Made by a program: the position numbers and the translations under genes. DNA of 64,000 nucleotides from JALYXV01 sp963733505. GTDB lineage: Bacteria; Actinomycetota; Acidimicrobiia; Acidimicrobiales; Palsa-688. The stretch spans positions 124,001 to 188,000 of the forward strand of contig CAVTDW010000004.1 in the NCBI GenBank assembly GCA_963733505.1. The letters are read 5' to 3'. Each line of letters starts with the position of its first letter. The first letter of the stretch is position 1. Under the pieces are notes generated by a model. It saw only the letters and a program-made list of their open reading frames with translations. It was not told where the DNA came from and made no database searches. This document shows positions 1-9,452 of the stretch, in pieces.

Positions 1-1
1 C

Positions 2-79
2 GGCCTGGCGCTGGTTGAATCCCATCGGCCCGCGAGCGTCGCGAAAGTCGCTGTGGCCCGCGTCTCGGAGGAGGGTTAA
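2..79 (+). CDS. possible 3' end of a gene cut by the window edge
   Basis: An open frame enters from the left edge and stops at TAA (77-79), encoding about 25 residues with ordinary high-GC codon choice (Ala, Val, Arg, Ser). It is too short to recognise. After the stop the same frame stays open to about 271 with no convincing start or family. It could equally be non-coding. Confidence 0.25.
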   Translation, partial: GLALVESHRPASVAKVAVARVSEEG

Positions 80-617
80 CAACTCCTGCACCTGCTTGGT
101 CGACGCGGGAGGGCCCGACTGCTGTCCGAACGCCATGGACGCAGTCTCGCCGAGTTGGCCGGCGCGATCACGTTGGGATCAGTCGTGCGCGACTGCCGCC
201 TGGCCCGCCGCCCGCACCACCTGAGCCAGTCTGGTCGTGGTCTGGGGCTCTATGAGGAGAATCAACCGTGAGTGTCGGAGGTAAGAGCAAGCTCAGCCGA
301 TCCCGGCCACCATTCTCATCGTTCGTGGCGGCCCCCGCCCCGGGGGCATGGGAGTCTTGTAGGGGATTGTGGCTCTTGTACAGGGTTGTTACCGCTGAGG
401 GGTGATAACCCCGCCCAGAGACTTAAACCCCTACCAGACCCGCGAGCGGACCTACTTGGGCGGGGCGGCGGGGTCATCGGAGCCGTCGAAACCGTGGGGG
501 TCGGTGCGAGTCGTGGGCCGGGCGGTGACAAAGCCCTACCAGACTCCGTGCCCATCCGCCGCGCCTCGTAGTATTTGCCTGAACAAGCATCCACTGCAGA
601 AACGGACTCAATGAACG
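80..617. other. intergenic region without a convincing gene
   Basis: No reading frame here has both a start with a ribosome binding site and a recognisable product; the longer minus-strand frames are antisense shadows of the DoxX gene. The decamer CCTACCAGAC occurs twice, near 430 and 536, each after a short A/C-rich stretch, so part of the region may be duplicated or regulatory. The last 40 bases before the DoxX start are less GC-rich and may hold its promoter, but I see no good -35/-10 pair. Confidence 0.4.
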
Positions 618-1181
618 ATGCGTGACTCCGGGACCCTTGCAATCCGCATCACCCTGGGCAGCTACCTGGCCGTGCACGGGGCACAAAAGTTGTTCGGCGC
701 CTTTGACGGGCCGGGCCTCGACAACGCCGGGGCCATGTTCGACCAACTGGGCCTCCAACCGGGCAAGCCCTTCGCGACGCTCGCCGGCACCACCGAGTTG
801 GCGGGCGGCGTGCTCACCGCGACGGGTGTGGCGTGGCCGGCGGGACCCGTGGCGATAGCGGGCGCCATGGCCGTTGCCTCGGCGGTGCATTGGGACAATG
901 GGCCCATGGCCCTGAAGGGAGGGTACGAGCTGCCGTTGACCGACATGCTCGTGGCGTTGGGAGTCGCCATCATCGGTCCTGGCCGGTACCGACTCGGGCC
1001 TCACCTGCCTCGCCGGTTGACCCGGCTCACCGTGTTGGGCGCGGCCGCCACCAGTGCCTACTGCATCTCCAAGATGATGGCCGCCAAGAAGACCGCAGCT
1101 TCGCAACCCGCTGCCCCTGTTACCCCCTCCCCCGCTGAGACCTCAGTGGCCAGCCAGGCTTCGGAGCAAACACAGCCGTAG
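618..1181 (+). CDS. DoxX-family membrane protein
   Basis: A 187-residue polytopic protein of the DoxX family, small four-helix inner-membrane proteins linked elsewhere to thiosulfate-quinone oxidoreduction or oxidative stress; the exact reaction here is unknown. Seen directly: an N-terminal stretch with the family-like pattern R-x-T-L-G-x-Y-L-A-V-H-G-A-Q-K-L-F-G near residues 9-26, then three hydrophobic segments at about 52-75, 78-95 and 107-125, and a soluble Ala/Pro/Ser/Thr-rich tail from about 155. ATG 618 is used because the ATG eight bases upstream runs straight into a stop. It converges on the IniC-like gene with 57 bp between stops; only a weak 5-bp hairpin lies there. Confidence 0.75.
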   Translation: MRDSGTLAIRITLGSYLAVHGAQKLFGAFDGPGLDNAGAMFDQLGLQPGKPFATLAGTTELAGGVLTATGVAWPAGPVAIAGAMAVASAVHWDNGPMALKGGYELPLTDMLVALGVAIIGPGRYRLGPHLPRRLTRLTVLGAAATSAYCISKMMAAKKTAASQPAAPVTPSPAETSVASQASEQTQP

Positions 1182-1238
1182 CCGGAGCGTGGGTGCGACA
1201 CCCGGCCGCTGCCGATCTCGACCGCAGTGCTCGACGGG

Positions 1239-2720
1239 TTACTGGGGCGTGAGCTCGCCCGCCGCAATCGCGGCCGCCATCCCCTCGCAGGTCCGGATCA
1301 CGACCAGCGCCGCCTCCACCGCATCCTGAGGCGACAGCGGGCTCTCGGCTCGACGTTGCCAGCGATCGACGGCCCGTGCGAGCGCCGCCTGGATCGCCTC
1401 GTCGGGTGCGTCGGCGTCGAGCCCCAGTCGTGACCGGATATCGGTGCCGTCGGCGCCGAGCAGCCGTTCGGCTTCCGAGGTTTCCGCGTCCGGCAAGGGG
1501 ACGGCGCCGGCACGGAGCGAATTCATGAGCCGCACCTCGGCCAGTTCGTGCGCGCCCGCCCGGATGCGCTCGATCTCGGTGTCGATGCTCTCGCTACCGG
1601 CTATCGGCAGCCGGCGAACCAACGAGTCGAGGGCCAACAGCGCCGCCCGGCCCTTCAACAGGTCGCGCCGGCCGGCGAACTGCGAGTCCAGCAGGCCACG
1701 CAGCGCATCGAGTCCGCTGTGGCGACGCAGGGCCTCGGCCAGTTGCCGGGCGCTGCGAGCGCCATTGCTGACAAAGTCCACCGAGGCCCGGACGCCGAAC
1801 AGTCCGAAACGATTGAGGACCGCGACGCGTGCCGCGGGGGAGATCGAACACGGGCGAAGGGCGAAGCGGTCAACCGAGAGCAGTAGCTCGTCGAGTTCCT
1901 CAGCCGGTAGCTGCTGCAGCTGGCCGATCAGCCGGAAGTCGGTCTCGCGGAGGCTGACCGCAGCCTGGGCCAAGAGGCCGGCCACCGGGACGACCGCCTG
2001 GCATAGGCGCCGCAGCTTGCGATCGGCCCGGTACCGCTCGGCGATCCGCTCCGCGGACTCCATCGCGTCGCGGCGCGCCACCCCGAGCTCGTCGGCGCGA
2101 GACAGCACTGCAATGGTGTTGACCGGCGTGGATTGGACGTGCTCCTCGTCGTGGAACGCCTCGAGGAACCGGGCGTCCGCCGAGTGAAAGTGGCGCATCA
2201 GGTAGATCACGGCATCGGCCGGGCTCGGGCGGTCGTCCTCCGGATCGAAGAACGCCATCGCGGTGTCGGCGATGGCCGTCGTCGCCGACGCGATCCCGGG
2301 CGTGTCGATCAGGGTCATCGTCCTGAGGGCTTTGCTGGGCCACTCGATTTCCAGCCGTTCGATGTCGGCCTCGGCGGCACCGCCGAGGTCGACTTCGAGC
2401 GCCCCGTCGTGGCGAGCGAAGCGCAGCGGCCGCGGCGGCGTGGACCGCGAGTGGAGCATGGCCCGGTAGGTGATGCCGTCGCGGAACCACCAGACGAGCC
2501 GGGTGCACTCCCCGGCGTCGGTGGGCGCCAGCTCCTCGCCGACCAGGGCGTTGAGCAGTGTCGACTTCCCCGCCTTGACCTTGCCTGCGATCGCCACGCG
2601 TAGGGGCTCGTCGAGCCGTTGCACGATGGCCGCCACATCCGCCTGGCCCGGGGTCCCGGCGTAGACCCGGTCGGCGTTGGCGAGGAGGGCCCGAACCTGG
2701 TCGACGAAGCCGCCCGTCAT
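1239..2720 (-). CDS. dynamin-like GTPase, IniC-type
   Basis: A 493-residue large GTPase of the bacterial dynamin family, the same length I recall for mycobacterial IniC. G1/P-loop G-K-V-K-A-G-K-S at residues 46-53, G3 D-T-P-G at 139-142, and a G4-like S-R-A-D at 207-210 in place of the usual T/N-K-x-D. The C-terminal half is helical and Ala/Arg/Glu-rich, as in dynamin stalks. It overlaps the upstream IniA-like gene by four bases (ATGA), so translation is coupled and the proteins probably act as a pair. In Mycobacterium iniBAC responds to cell-wall inhibitors; a membrane-remodelling or envelope-stress role here is inference. Confidence 0.8.
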   Translation of the reverse strand: MTGGFVDQVRALLANADRVYAGTPGQADVAAIVQRLDEPLRVAIAGKVKAGKSTLLNALVGEELAPTDAGECTRLVWWFRDGITYRAMLHSRSTPPRPLRFARHDGALEVDLGGAAEADIERLEIEWPSKALRTMTLIDTPGIASATTAIADTAMAFFDPEDDRPSPADAVIYLMRHFHSADARFLEAFHDEEHVQSTPVNTIAVLSRADELGVARRDAMESAERIAERYRADRKLRRLCQAVVPVAGLLAQAAVSLRETDFRLIGQLQQLPAEELDELLLSVDRFALRPCSISPAARVAVLNRFGLFGVRASVDFVSNGARSARQLAEALRRHSGLDALRGLLDSQFAGRRDLLKGRAALLALDSLVRRLPIAGSESIDTEIERIRAGAHELAEVRLMNSLRAGAVPLPDAETSEAERLLGADGTDIRSRLGLDADAPDEAIQAALARAVDRWQRRAESPLSPQDAVEAALVVIRTCEGMAAAIAAGELTPQ

Positions 2721-4810
2721 TCGACTGCCCCACTGCCACCCGCACCCGTGCCCGCACCGTCATCCGGCCCCACCGCGGCATCCGGCCCCGCACCCGCAGC
2801 CTGCCCCGCACCCGCAGCGTGCCCCGCATCCGCGCCGGCAGCCGCATCGCCGCACCGCCACCCGGACCGGCACCGGCACCCGGACCGGCACCGGCACCCG
2901 GCACCGGCATCGGCATCGGCGCCAGGCGCCACACCCGCCGTCAGGGCGGTGGCGAGTTCGTCGGCTCGGCCGTCGAGCGCATGTAGCCGGGCCAGCGCGG
3001 CGGCCAGCTCGTCGAGGCGAGCCTGGCGCCCGGCGGCGTCGGCGACCAGGGTCCGCTGGGCGGCGGCGAGTGAGTCGCGAGCCGAGCGGTACAGGGCGTC
3101 GGCCCGCTCCTGGTAGGACCGGCGCAACTCCCGGCGGATCCGCCGCAGAGACGCCCGCCACTCCCGGTCGGTCGCCCGGGTGGCGTCGTCGAGGTACCGG
3201 GTGACCGCCTCCACGGCCTGCTCGCGCCGGCGCTGCACCTCGCGGCTACGAGCCTGGTGCAACGACTTGCCTCCGATGAACACCCCAACCGCCAGCGCGA
3301 ATGGGTTGAAGAGGCTGATGCTGGTGAACGTCAGGATGCTCCCGATGGCGGCCAAGCCCTCCAGGCCGCTCCATCCCGCCTCGAGCAGGACACCGCGCCA
3401 CTGCACCTTGGCGGCGCCACCGGCCCCCGCGCCGGCTGACGCCTCGGCGAGGATCGACGCCGCCGACAGGGCGGGGTCCCTGGAGTGCAGGGTGGGGGCA
3501 ATGAGGGCCTCGTGATCGGCGAAGTGCTCGGCGATGGTTTCCGCGACCTGCTGTGCCCGTTCGAGCAGCAGCGACGAGATGGCCGCCATCACGGTGCTCA
3601 CCTGGCGGCCCAGCTCGGCCTCGAACTCGTCCCACTTGGCCGCCGGGTCGGTCTTCATAATCGTGCGCTCGGAATCGCGCTGGACCACCCGCATGCGGTT
3701 GGTGACGTCGACCACCACCTCGTCCTCGAGATCGCTCAGCCCGTCATCGAGGAGCATCTGCCACTCGGCGCTGTCCGACGCCAGCCGCCGCCCCCGGTCT
3801 TCGGCCAGCTCGAGGTCGGCAATGACCGGCGAGGGGTTCCACAGGGCGTCGCGCTCGGCGGTGATCGGCGCCGCCAGCTGCCCGACGACGGCGTGGATCT
3901 CCGCGACGGCGTCTGCCGCCACCAGGAGCCGCCCCTCGTGCAGCACTTGATGGAGCCGCTCGACCAGCGGCAAGAGGCCCGACTCACCTTCGAGGTCGGT
4001 CCGCCGGCGGGATCGGCCGTGATACGAAAGCGCCGAGGAGACGGGAATGATGCCCGCGTGCAGGCCGGCGCGCTCCAGCCACCCCTGGTCGAGCTCGCGG
4101 ATCTTGGCCCAGGCCGGGGCCAGATCGACCTTGGTGAGCACCGGCAGGACGACCGGGCACACCTGGCGGGCTGCGGAGAGGAACTCCAACTCTGGCCCCG
4201 TGTACTCCTGGGTGGCGTCGGACACGAACAGCGCGGCCTGGGCCATGGACAGCGACGCCAGGGTCGCGACGGTCTGCGCAGAGACCAGCCCCCCCACGCC
4301 CGGTGTATCGACCAGCACCAGCCCGTCACGGAGGATGGCGGCGGGTATCCCGACCTCGACGTTGCGCAACCGCTCGCGGTTGCCCGGGTTGGCCCGCTCA
4401 GAGGCGAAGGACGGCAGCGCATCGAGGGGCACCTGTTCGGCCTCGGGGGCCGCCTCGTCACCATCGGCCTCCCGCCGGACCCACACGACGGGCTCGGGCG
4501 AATACCGGACGAGAGTCGGCACTGCGGTCGCCACGTCCTCGTCGACGGGGCAAATGTCAGCACCGACGAGCGCGTTGACCAGCGAACTTTTCCCCGCCTT
4601 GTAGTCGCCGGCGACCACGACCGCAACGTCGGGTTCGGCCACCCGCGCCCGGCGCCCCGACAGCTGCCCCGCCAGATCGGGGCGACTCGCGTCGGCGCAT
4701 GTCTGCTCGATCTCGGCCATCAGGGACAGGAGATCGGGGAAAACGGCGTCGGCCGTCATTTCACGGTGCTGGAGCGATGGTGGATCCTCCATTGTGTCCG
4801 AGGGATTCAT
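2717..4810 (-). CDS. dynamin-like GTPase, IniA-type, with a repeat-rich tail
   Basis: A 697-residue dynamin-family GTPase. G1 G-D-Y-K-A-G-K-S at 68-75, G3 D-T-P-G at 168-171 and G4 T-K-V-D at 226-229 are intact. Near residues 485-515 a hydrophobic hairpin (AAIGSILTF...NPFALAVGVFIGG) fits the membrane-inserting paddle of IniA, and a long helical region follows. The last about 75 residues are odd: Gly/Ala/Asp/Cys/Arg-rich and coded by tandem GC-rich repeats, and longer than I expect for IniA (about 640 residues). Start ATG 4810 follows AGAAGGG. First gene of the IniA-IniC operon and divergent from the MMPL gene over only 49 bp, so the two promoters must nearly touch. Confidence 0.8.
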   Translation of the reverse strand: MNPSDTMEDPPSLQHREMTADAVFPDLLSLMAEIEQTCADASRPDLAGQLSGRRARVAEPDVAVVVAGDYKAGKSSLVNALVGADICPVDEDVATAVPTLVRYSPEPVVWVRREADGDEAAPEAEQVPLDALPSFASERANPGNRERLRNVEVGIPAAILRDGLVLVDTPGVGGLVSAQTVATLASLSMAQAALFVSDATQEYTGPELEFLSAARQVCPVVLPVLTKVDLAPAWAKIRELDQGWLERAGLHAGIIPVSSALSYHGRSRRRTDLEGESGLLPLVERLHQVLHEGRLLVAADAVAEIHAVVGQLAAPITAERDALWNPSPVIADLELAEDRGRRLASDSAEWQMLLDDGLSDLEDEVVVDVTNRMRVVQRDSERTIMKTDPAAKWDEFEAELGRQVSTVMAAISSLLLERAQQVAETIAEHFADHEALIAPTLHSRDPALSAASILAEASAGAGAGGAAKVQWRGVLLEAGWSGLEGLAAIGSILTFTSISLFNPFALAVGVFIGGKSLHQARSREVQRRREQAVEAVTRYLDDATRATDREWRASLRRIRRELRRSYQERADALYRSARDSLAAAQRTLVADAAGRQARLDELAAALARLHALDGRADELATALTAGVAPGADADAGAGCRCRSGCRCRSGWRCGDAAAGADAGHAAGAGQAAGAGPDAAVGPDDGAGTGAGGSGAVE
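2762..2925 (-). repeat. GC-rich tandem repeats inside the IniA-like gene
   Basis: Short imperfect direct repeats of the types CCGCACCCGCAGC and ACCGGCACCGGCACCCGG run head-to-tail. On the coding strand they give Gly-Ala, Asp-Ala-Gly and Cys-Arg-Cys-Arg-Ser-Gly strings. Such arrays slip easily, so length may vary between strains. Confidence 0.75.
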
Positions 4811-4859
4811 TCGAATTGACCCTTCTGGCTAGCCAGCCCTTGTCTCAACCTCGCCACTG

Positions 4860-7091
4860 GTGAATCATGTAAGCATGCGCTCCAAGACTCCCCTGACGAT
4901 TGAAGAGACGGGTTTGGGACGGCTCGCTCGAGCCTGCTACCACAAACGCAAGATGGTGCTGGCGATCTGGATCCTGGGCCTGATCGTGATCAACGTTTTG
5001 GGCTTCGCGGTCGGTGGTGGAATCTTCCAGGACAAGTTCGGCGGAGGCAACTCGGAGTCCCAGAAGGCCCAGAACCTGCTCAAGGCCCGTTTCCCCGAGC
5101 GCGCCGGCGATACCGCCAACGTGGTCTTTCGTATCTCGACGCCGGCGAGCGACCCGGCCAACCAGGCGGCGATCGAACAGATTGACCAGCAAGTGGCCAA
5201 GGTGCCTCATGTGGTCACGGTGCTCAGCCCGTTCGCCCCCGGCGGCGAGGGGCAGATCTCACGGGACAAGACGATCGCGTACTCCGTCATCCAGTTCGAC
5301 AAGGTCACCCAGGACCTGCCCAAGAAGGACATGAAGACGCTGGTCGATCTGGCCAAATCGTCGACAAAACCGGGCTTCGAGGTCGAGATGGGCGGAGCAC
5401 CAATCGCGAAGGCCGAGACCGCCCCCTTCGGGGCAAGTGAGATCGTCGGAATTTGGGCGGCCATCATCATCCTTCTGATCGCCTTCGGCTCAGTGATCGC
5501 CATGGGTTTGCCCATCATGACGGCTCTGTTCGGCATCGGCATAGCCGTCGGGGTGATCGAAATATTCAGTCACCTCGTCGTCGTGCCGACCTTCGGCACC
5601 GAGTTGGCCGCCATGATCGGCATCGGCGTCGGGATCGACTACGCCTTGTTCATCGTCACCCGGTACCGGTCGGGTTTGCACGATGGTCTCGAACCTGAGG
5701 ATGCGGTGATCAAGGCGATCGGGACCTCGGGCCGGGCGGTGGTGTTCGCGGGCTGCACCGTGATCATCTCCCTCCTCGGCATGCTCCTGCTCGGCCTGCA
5801 GTTCATCTACGGGCTGGCGTTCGGCGCCATCGCCGCGGTGCTGCTGGTCATGGCGGGCGCCATGACGCTGCTGCCGGCCGTCCTCGGGTTCTGCGGACGG
5901 GCCATCGACAAGCTCCACCTGCCGAAGATGCTCCACAAGGGCATCGGCGACAAGAAGACCTTGGCCTACCGCTGGAGCCGGGGCATCCAGCGCTACAAGG
6001 TGATCGCGGCGGTCGCGTCGTTCGTGGTGCTGGTGGTGCTGTCTCTGCCGCTGTTCGGCATGCACCTTGCGTTCACCGACGCCGGTAACGACCCGGCCAC
6101 CTTCACCACGAGGAAGGCGTACGACCTGCTGGCCCAGGGTTTCGGGCCGGGTACCAATGGACCGCTGGTGCTCGCCGTGTCATTGGCCAACAAGGGCGAC
6201 CAGTCGGCACTTCCCGAGCTGGCGGGTCTGTTGTCCCACGATCCCGACATTCAGTTCGTGGTTCCGCCGACGGTCAACCCCGCCGGTGACACCGCCATCC
6301 TCATCGCCATCCCGAAGACCTCGCCGCAGGACCAGGCGACCCAGACCCTGGTGCATCGGATCCGCGACACCATCGTCCCGGAGGCGACGTCGGGCACCAG
6401 TGCCAAGGCGCTGGTCGGGGGTGTCACTGCAGCCGCGGTGGACTCGTCGGCGATGATCTCCAAGCGCCTGTTCATCGTCATCGGCGGCGTCGTGATCCTG
6501 TCGTTCCTGCTCCTGATGGCGGTGTTCCGCTCGGTCGCGGTGCCGCTCAAGGCCGCCATCATGAACTTGCTGTCGGTCGGCGCCGCCTACGGCGTGATCG
6601 TGGCCGTGTTCCAGTGGGGCTGGGGTGGTCAGTTCTTCAACATCGGCAAGACGGGGCCGATCGACCCGTGGATCCCGCTGATGTTGTTCACCATCCTGTT
6701 CGGGTTGTCGATGGACTACGAGGTCTTCCTGCTGTCGCGAATACGGGAGGAGTACCTGAAGACCCACGACAACGCCACCTCGGTGGCCGACGGTCTGGCG
6801 GAGACGGCTCGGGTGATCACCGCCGCGGCAGCCATCATGGTCTGCGTGTTCGGCAGCTTCGTGCTCGGCGACCTGCGGATCCTGAAGGTGTTCGGTATGG
6901 GCCTGGCCACCGCCGTGCTGGTGGACGCCACGCTCGTCCGGATGATCCTCGTGCCCGCCACCATGGAGTTGCTCGGTGACGCCAACTGGTGGTTCCCGAA
7001 CTGGCTGGACAAGGCGGTCCCGAACATCAGTGTGGAGACCGCACCCGAACCCGTGCCGGCTCTGGCGGGCGCCGCCCCCGCGAGCAAGTAA
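4860..7091 (+). CDS. MMPL-family RND transporter
   Basis: A 743-residue member of the MMPL/RND superfamily, which exports lipids and other hydrophobic molecules using proton motive force. The expected layout is present: TM1 near 33-54, an extracytoplasmic domain to about 190, five helices to about 330, a second extracytoplasmic domain at about 405-550, then five more helices. The paired Asp-Tyr motifs of MmpL proteins are visible as G-I-D-Y-A-L-F and S-M-D-Y-E-V-F in TM4 and TM10. Start may be GTG 4860 or ATG 4875 (MRSKTPLTIEE). Divergent from the IniA/IniC operon and ended by the hairpin at 7124-7151. Substrate unknown. Confidence 0.88.
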   Translation: MNHVSMRSKTPLTIEETGLGRLARACYHKRKMVLAIWILGLIVINVLGFAVGGGIFQDKFGGGNSESQKAQNLLKARFPERAGDTANVVFRISTPASDPANQAAIEQIDQQVAKVPHVVTVLSPFAPGGEGQISRDKTIAYSVIQFDKVTQDLPKKDMKTLVDLAKSSTKPGFEVEMGGAPIAKAETAPFGASEIVGIWAAIIILLIAFGSVIAMGLPIMTALFGIGIAVGVIEIFSHLVVVPTFGTELAAMIGIGVGIDYALFIVTRYRSGLHDGLEPEDAVIKAIGTSGRAVVFAGCTVIISLLGMLLLGLQFIYGLAFGAIAAVLLVMAGAMTLLPAVLGFCGRAIDKLHLPKMLHKGIGDKKTLAYRWSRGIQRYKVIAAVASFVVLVVLSLPLFGMHLAFTDAGNDPATFTTRKAYDLLAQGFGPGTNGPLVLAVSLANKGDQSALPELAGLLSHDPDIQFVVPPTVNPAGDTAILIAIPKTSPQDQATQTLVHRIRDTIVPEATSGTSAKALVGGVTAAAVDSSAMISKRLFIVIGGVVILSFLLLMAVFRSVAVPLKAAIMNLLSVGAAYGVIVAVFQWGWGGQFFNIGKTGPIDPWIPLMLFTILFGLSMDYEVFLLSRIREEYLKTHDNATSVADGLAETARVITAAAAIMVCVFGSFVLGDLRILKVFGMGLATAVLVDATLVRMILVPATMELLGDANWWFPNWLDKAVPNISVETAPEPVPALAGAAPASK

Positions 7092-7123
7092 CGATCTCGT
7101 AGCAACTCGCGAAGGACAAGCTT

Positions 7124-7151
7124 CAGCCGGGGGTGGCGGGACCCCCGGCTG
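7124..7151 (+). terminator. hairpin terminator after the MMPL gene
   Basis: Perfect 11-bp inverted repeat CAGCCGGGGGT / ACCCCCGGCTG around the loop GGCGGG, 32 bases after the stop. There is no T-tract, as is common in actinobacteria. It may also serve the convergent gene ending at 7265. Confidence 0.75.
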
Positions 7152-7264
7152 ATCATCTGTGCCCGGTCCGTCGAGCGACGGGTAGGCGGAGGCCACCCCA
7201 GGCCACCCCACCTCACCTCCACCCCACCCCGCCCCGACCGCTGTGCGGTTAGCGGGGGTGCGGG

Positions 7265-9256
7265 TTAGCGGACGTCGAACTCGCCTTCGGCTTGCAGGTC
7301 GTCTTCGTTGGGCTGACTCGGGACCCGGGCCGGACGGAAGCGGAAGAACGCCCAGAAGGCGACCGTTCCGAGGGCGAACAGCACGTACAGGATGAACACT
7401 CCGATCTTGGCCGGCGTCGAGGTGTGGCCGACGTAGCCGCTGCCCGGCTGGACCAGGACCTCGATGACGACGAACACCGCGAAGGCGAACAGCGCGCCCC
7501 ACGCCAGGCGGCTCCACTCCTTGATCCGGCTCCCGTCCAGGAACCGCATCGGCAGCAGCCCCACTACCGTGCTTTCGAGGCCGATCACGAACGCCCCGGC
7601 CAGGGCCGACTCAGCCACGACCGTCCAGAAACCCACCCCAGGCTTCAGGCTGGCACCGGTCAAGGGCACCCGTGCCGCCCACGCCACGAAGGCCAGAACC
7701 ATCACGACCAGGGCCGAGGTAGCGGCCAGTTTCCCGGTCGAGCGTTTGTCGAGGTCGTGGTGGAACACGACCACGGCCAGCAGCCCGTAGAGGTACCCGG
7801 GCTGGAAGTGCAGCAGCCGGGAGATCAGCACCAGCGCCGCCCCGATCACCACCGTGCCCGGTAGGACGAGGACCTGACCCCTGTCACGGAACTTGGCGCC
7901 GAAGTAGAAGACGGCGGGAAGGGCGAAGCCCACGGTCGTCACGGCGACCGCCACCGCCAATCCCAGCGACAGGGCGAGTGAGGACATGTTGAACCCGAAC
8001 TCGGGCGTGAGGAGCGCGTACAGCACCCCGCCCGCGGCCAGAAACAACGGGAGGAGGATCCGCTGATTGGCGCTCTGGACGACCTCGGATAACGGTCGGC
8101 CCAGGTGGAACCAACCCCGAACCTCCTCGTAGTTGCTCTGCAGGGTGGAGTTGAACAGCTGCGACGGGAAGCCGAGCACCACGAACAGAAAGGCGGTGAT
8201 GGCCGCGCTGTACGCCACGGACTGGGCCGTGAAGGGCACCTGGCCGGGCTCGTGGAGTGAGGTCACAAACGAGCTGCGGTGGACCGAGGCGCTGGTGACC
8301 CGGAACGGGACTTGTCGTTCCACCGGGGTACCCGACGAGCGGCACGAACTGGAGATGGCATGCTGGCCAATGCTGGCATCGCCGGGAATCGACAGGTCGT
8401 GGAGCGACATCCGTCCCGACCCGCCGGTGCCGGTCGACCCCAATCGGGTCTTGCCGAGGAACACGTAGACCGTGGTGCAGGTCTTCGGATAGTCGCTGCC
8501 CGAAACATTGAGCCCCACTCCGGGCGGCCCGAAGGGATGACCGTCGGGCGTCAGGGCCACCAAGGTGGGGGGAAGCGTCGGCGGCGTGGACGGCGGCGGC
8601 GGGACGAACAAGGTGGATGAGGTTGTCGTGGTCTCGGGCACGGTCGTCGAGGTCGTCGACGTTGTCGAGGTGGTGCTCGTCGACGTGCTCGTCGTGCTGC
8701 TCGACGAAGTTGTGGTGGCGGGGGGACGAGTGGTCGAGGTGGTCGTGGTCGGGGGCACCGTCGTCGTGGTAGTTGTCGTAGTGGTGCTGGTCGACGTCGT
8801 GGTGGCGACCGGGCATTTGACCGTGAAGGTCGCGGTCACCGAGGTACTGGGCGAGAAGTTGAGATCGCCGCTGTAGCTGGCCACCGCGGTCCGCGTACCG
8901 TTCGGAAGGAAGCTGAACGTGCTGGCGGCGCTACCGGAGTTGGTGGCCTGATCGATCGTCAGCGGCACCGTCCTCGGAGCGACGCCTTGGACCGTGATCG
9001 TCACGCTGCCGGTCATGGCGGGCGTGTCGCTGAACGGGGGGGCCACTGTCGCGCCGACCGTCCACGACGAACAGATCCCGGCCTGGACCGGGCCCGCGAG
9101 GGTCGTCGTCGTCGCGAACCCGCCTGATACCTGGGTGTGCAGACCCTGCCCGACGCCGCCTGCTCCAGCGGCGCCGCCCTGCAGGACGGTCGCGACGACG
9201 CCGAACGCCAGCGCGGTCAGTATGAACGCTTTTGTCGCCCTGGCCCCTCGTCGCAC
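7265..9256 (-). CDS. surface protein: one Ig-like domain, Thr-rich stalk, C-terminal polytopic membrane domain
   Basis: A 663-residue envelope protein. Residues 1-30 form a signal or anchor. A beta-sandwich Ig-like domain follows (about 40-150, with A-S-Y-S-G-D-L-N-F), then a Thr/Ser/Pro stalk at about 155-225, a second small beta domain to about 320, and a membrane domain of about seven helices (345-640). The motif V-G-L-L-P-M-R-F-L-D-G places it with proteins some databases name FGLLP-motif membrane proteins; their function is not known to me. The last residues, E-G-E-F-D-V-R, are identical to those of the giant protein ending at 16802, so the two are paralogues. Start GTG 9256. A display or adhesin role is inference. 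Confidence 0.7.
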   Translation of the reverse strand: MRRGARATKAFILTALAFGVVATVLQGGAAGAGGVGQGLHTQVSGGFATTTTLAGPVQAGICSSWTVGATVAPPFSDTPAMTGSVTITVQGVAPRTVPLTIDQATNSGSAASTFSFLPNGTRTAVASYSGDLNFSPSTSVTATFTVKCPVATTTSTSTTTTTTTTTVPPTTTTSTTRPPATTTSSSSTTSTSTSTTSTTSTTSTTVPETTTTSSTLFVPPPPSTPPTLPPTLVALTPDGHPFGPPGVGLNVSGSDYPKTCTTVYVFLGKTRLGSTGTGGSGRMSLHDLSIPGDASIGQHAISSSCRSSGTPVERQVPFRVTSASVHRSSFVTSLHEPGQVPFTAQSVAYSAAITAFLFVVLGFPSQLFNSTLQSNYEEVRGWFHLGRPLSEVVQSANQRILLPLFLAAGGVLYALLTPEFGFNMSSLALSLGLAVAVAVTTVGFALPAVFYFGAKFRDRGQVLVLPGTVVIGAALVLISRLLHFQPGYLYGLLAVVVFHHDLDKRSTGKLAATSALVVMVLAFVAWAARVPLTGASLKPGVGFWTVVAESALAGAFVIGLESTVVGLLPMRFLDGSRIKEWSRLAWGALFAFAVFVVIEVLVQPGSGYVGHTSTPAKIGVFILYVLFALGTVAFWAFFRFRPARVPSQPNEDDLQAEGEFDVR

Positions 9257-9452
9257 GACTTGATACTCGCAGCCTCCCGGGTCCTAGGGAAGCCGAACGC
9301 GACCAAATGGCAAACGAGGAAACCTTGGAACTCGACAAAGAGGTCGATGACCGCAAAGCACGAAGGTACCGATGCCGAGCCGGCCACAGACCACGCCGAA
9401 CGCGACAACGCCGGGCGGCCGCTGGCGGCACACCCGGCGTTGGTCGAATTCC

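Noticed and set aside
474..1106. 210-codon minus-strand frame over the DoxX gene
   Set aside because: Arg/His/Gly-rich shadow with no membrane segments; DoxX on the plus strand is convincing.
1190..1225. Hairpin GGGTG-CGA-CACCC between the DoxX and IniC-like genes as a terminator
   Set aside because: Stem of only five pairs and no T-tract; expected by chance in DNA this GC-rich.
3485..4819. 444-codon open frame on the plus strand opposite the IniA-like gene
   Set aside because: Antisense shadow in high-GC DNA; no start signal or family pattern, while the minus strand has a full set of GTPase motifs.
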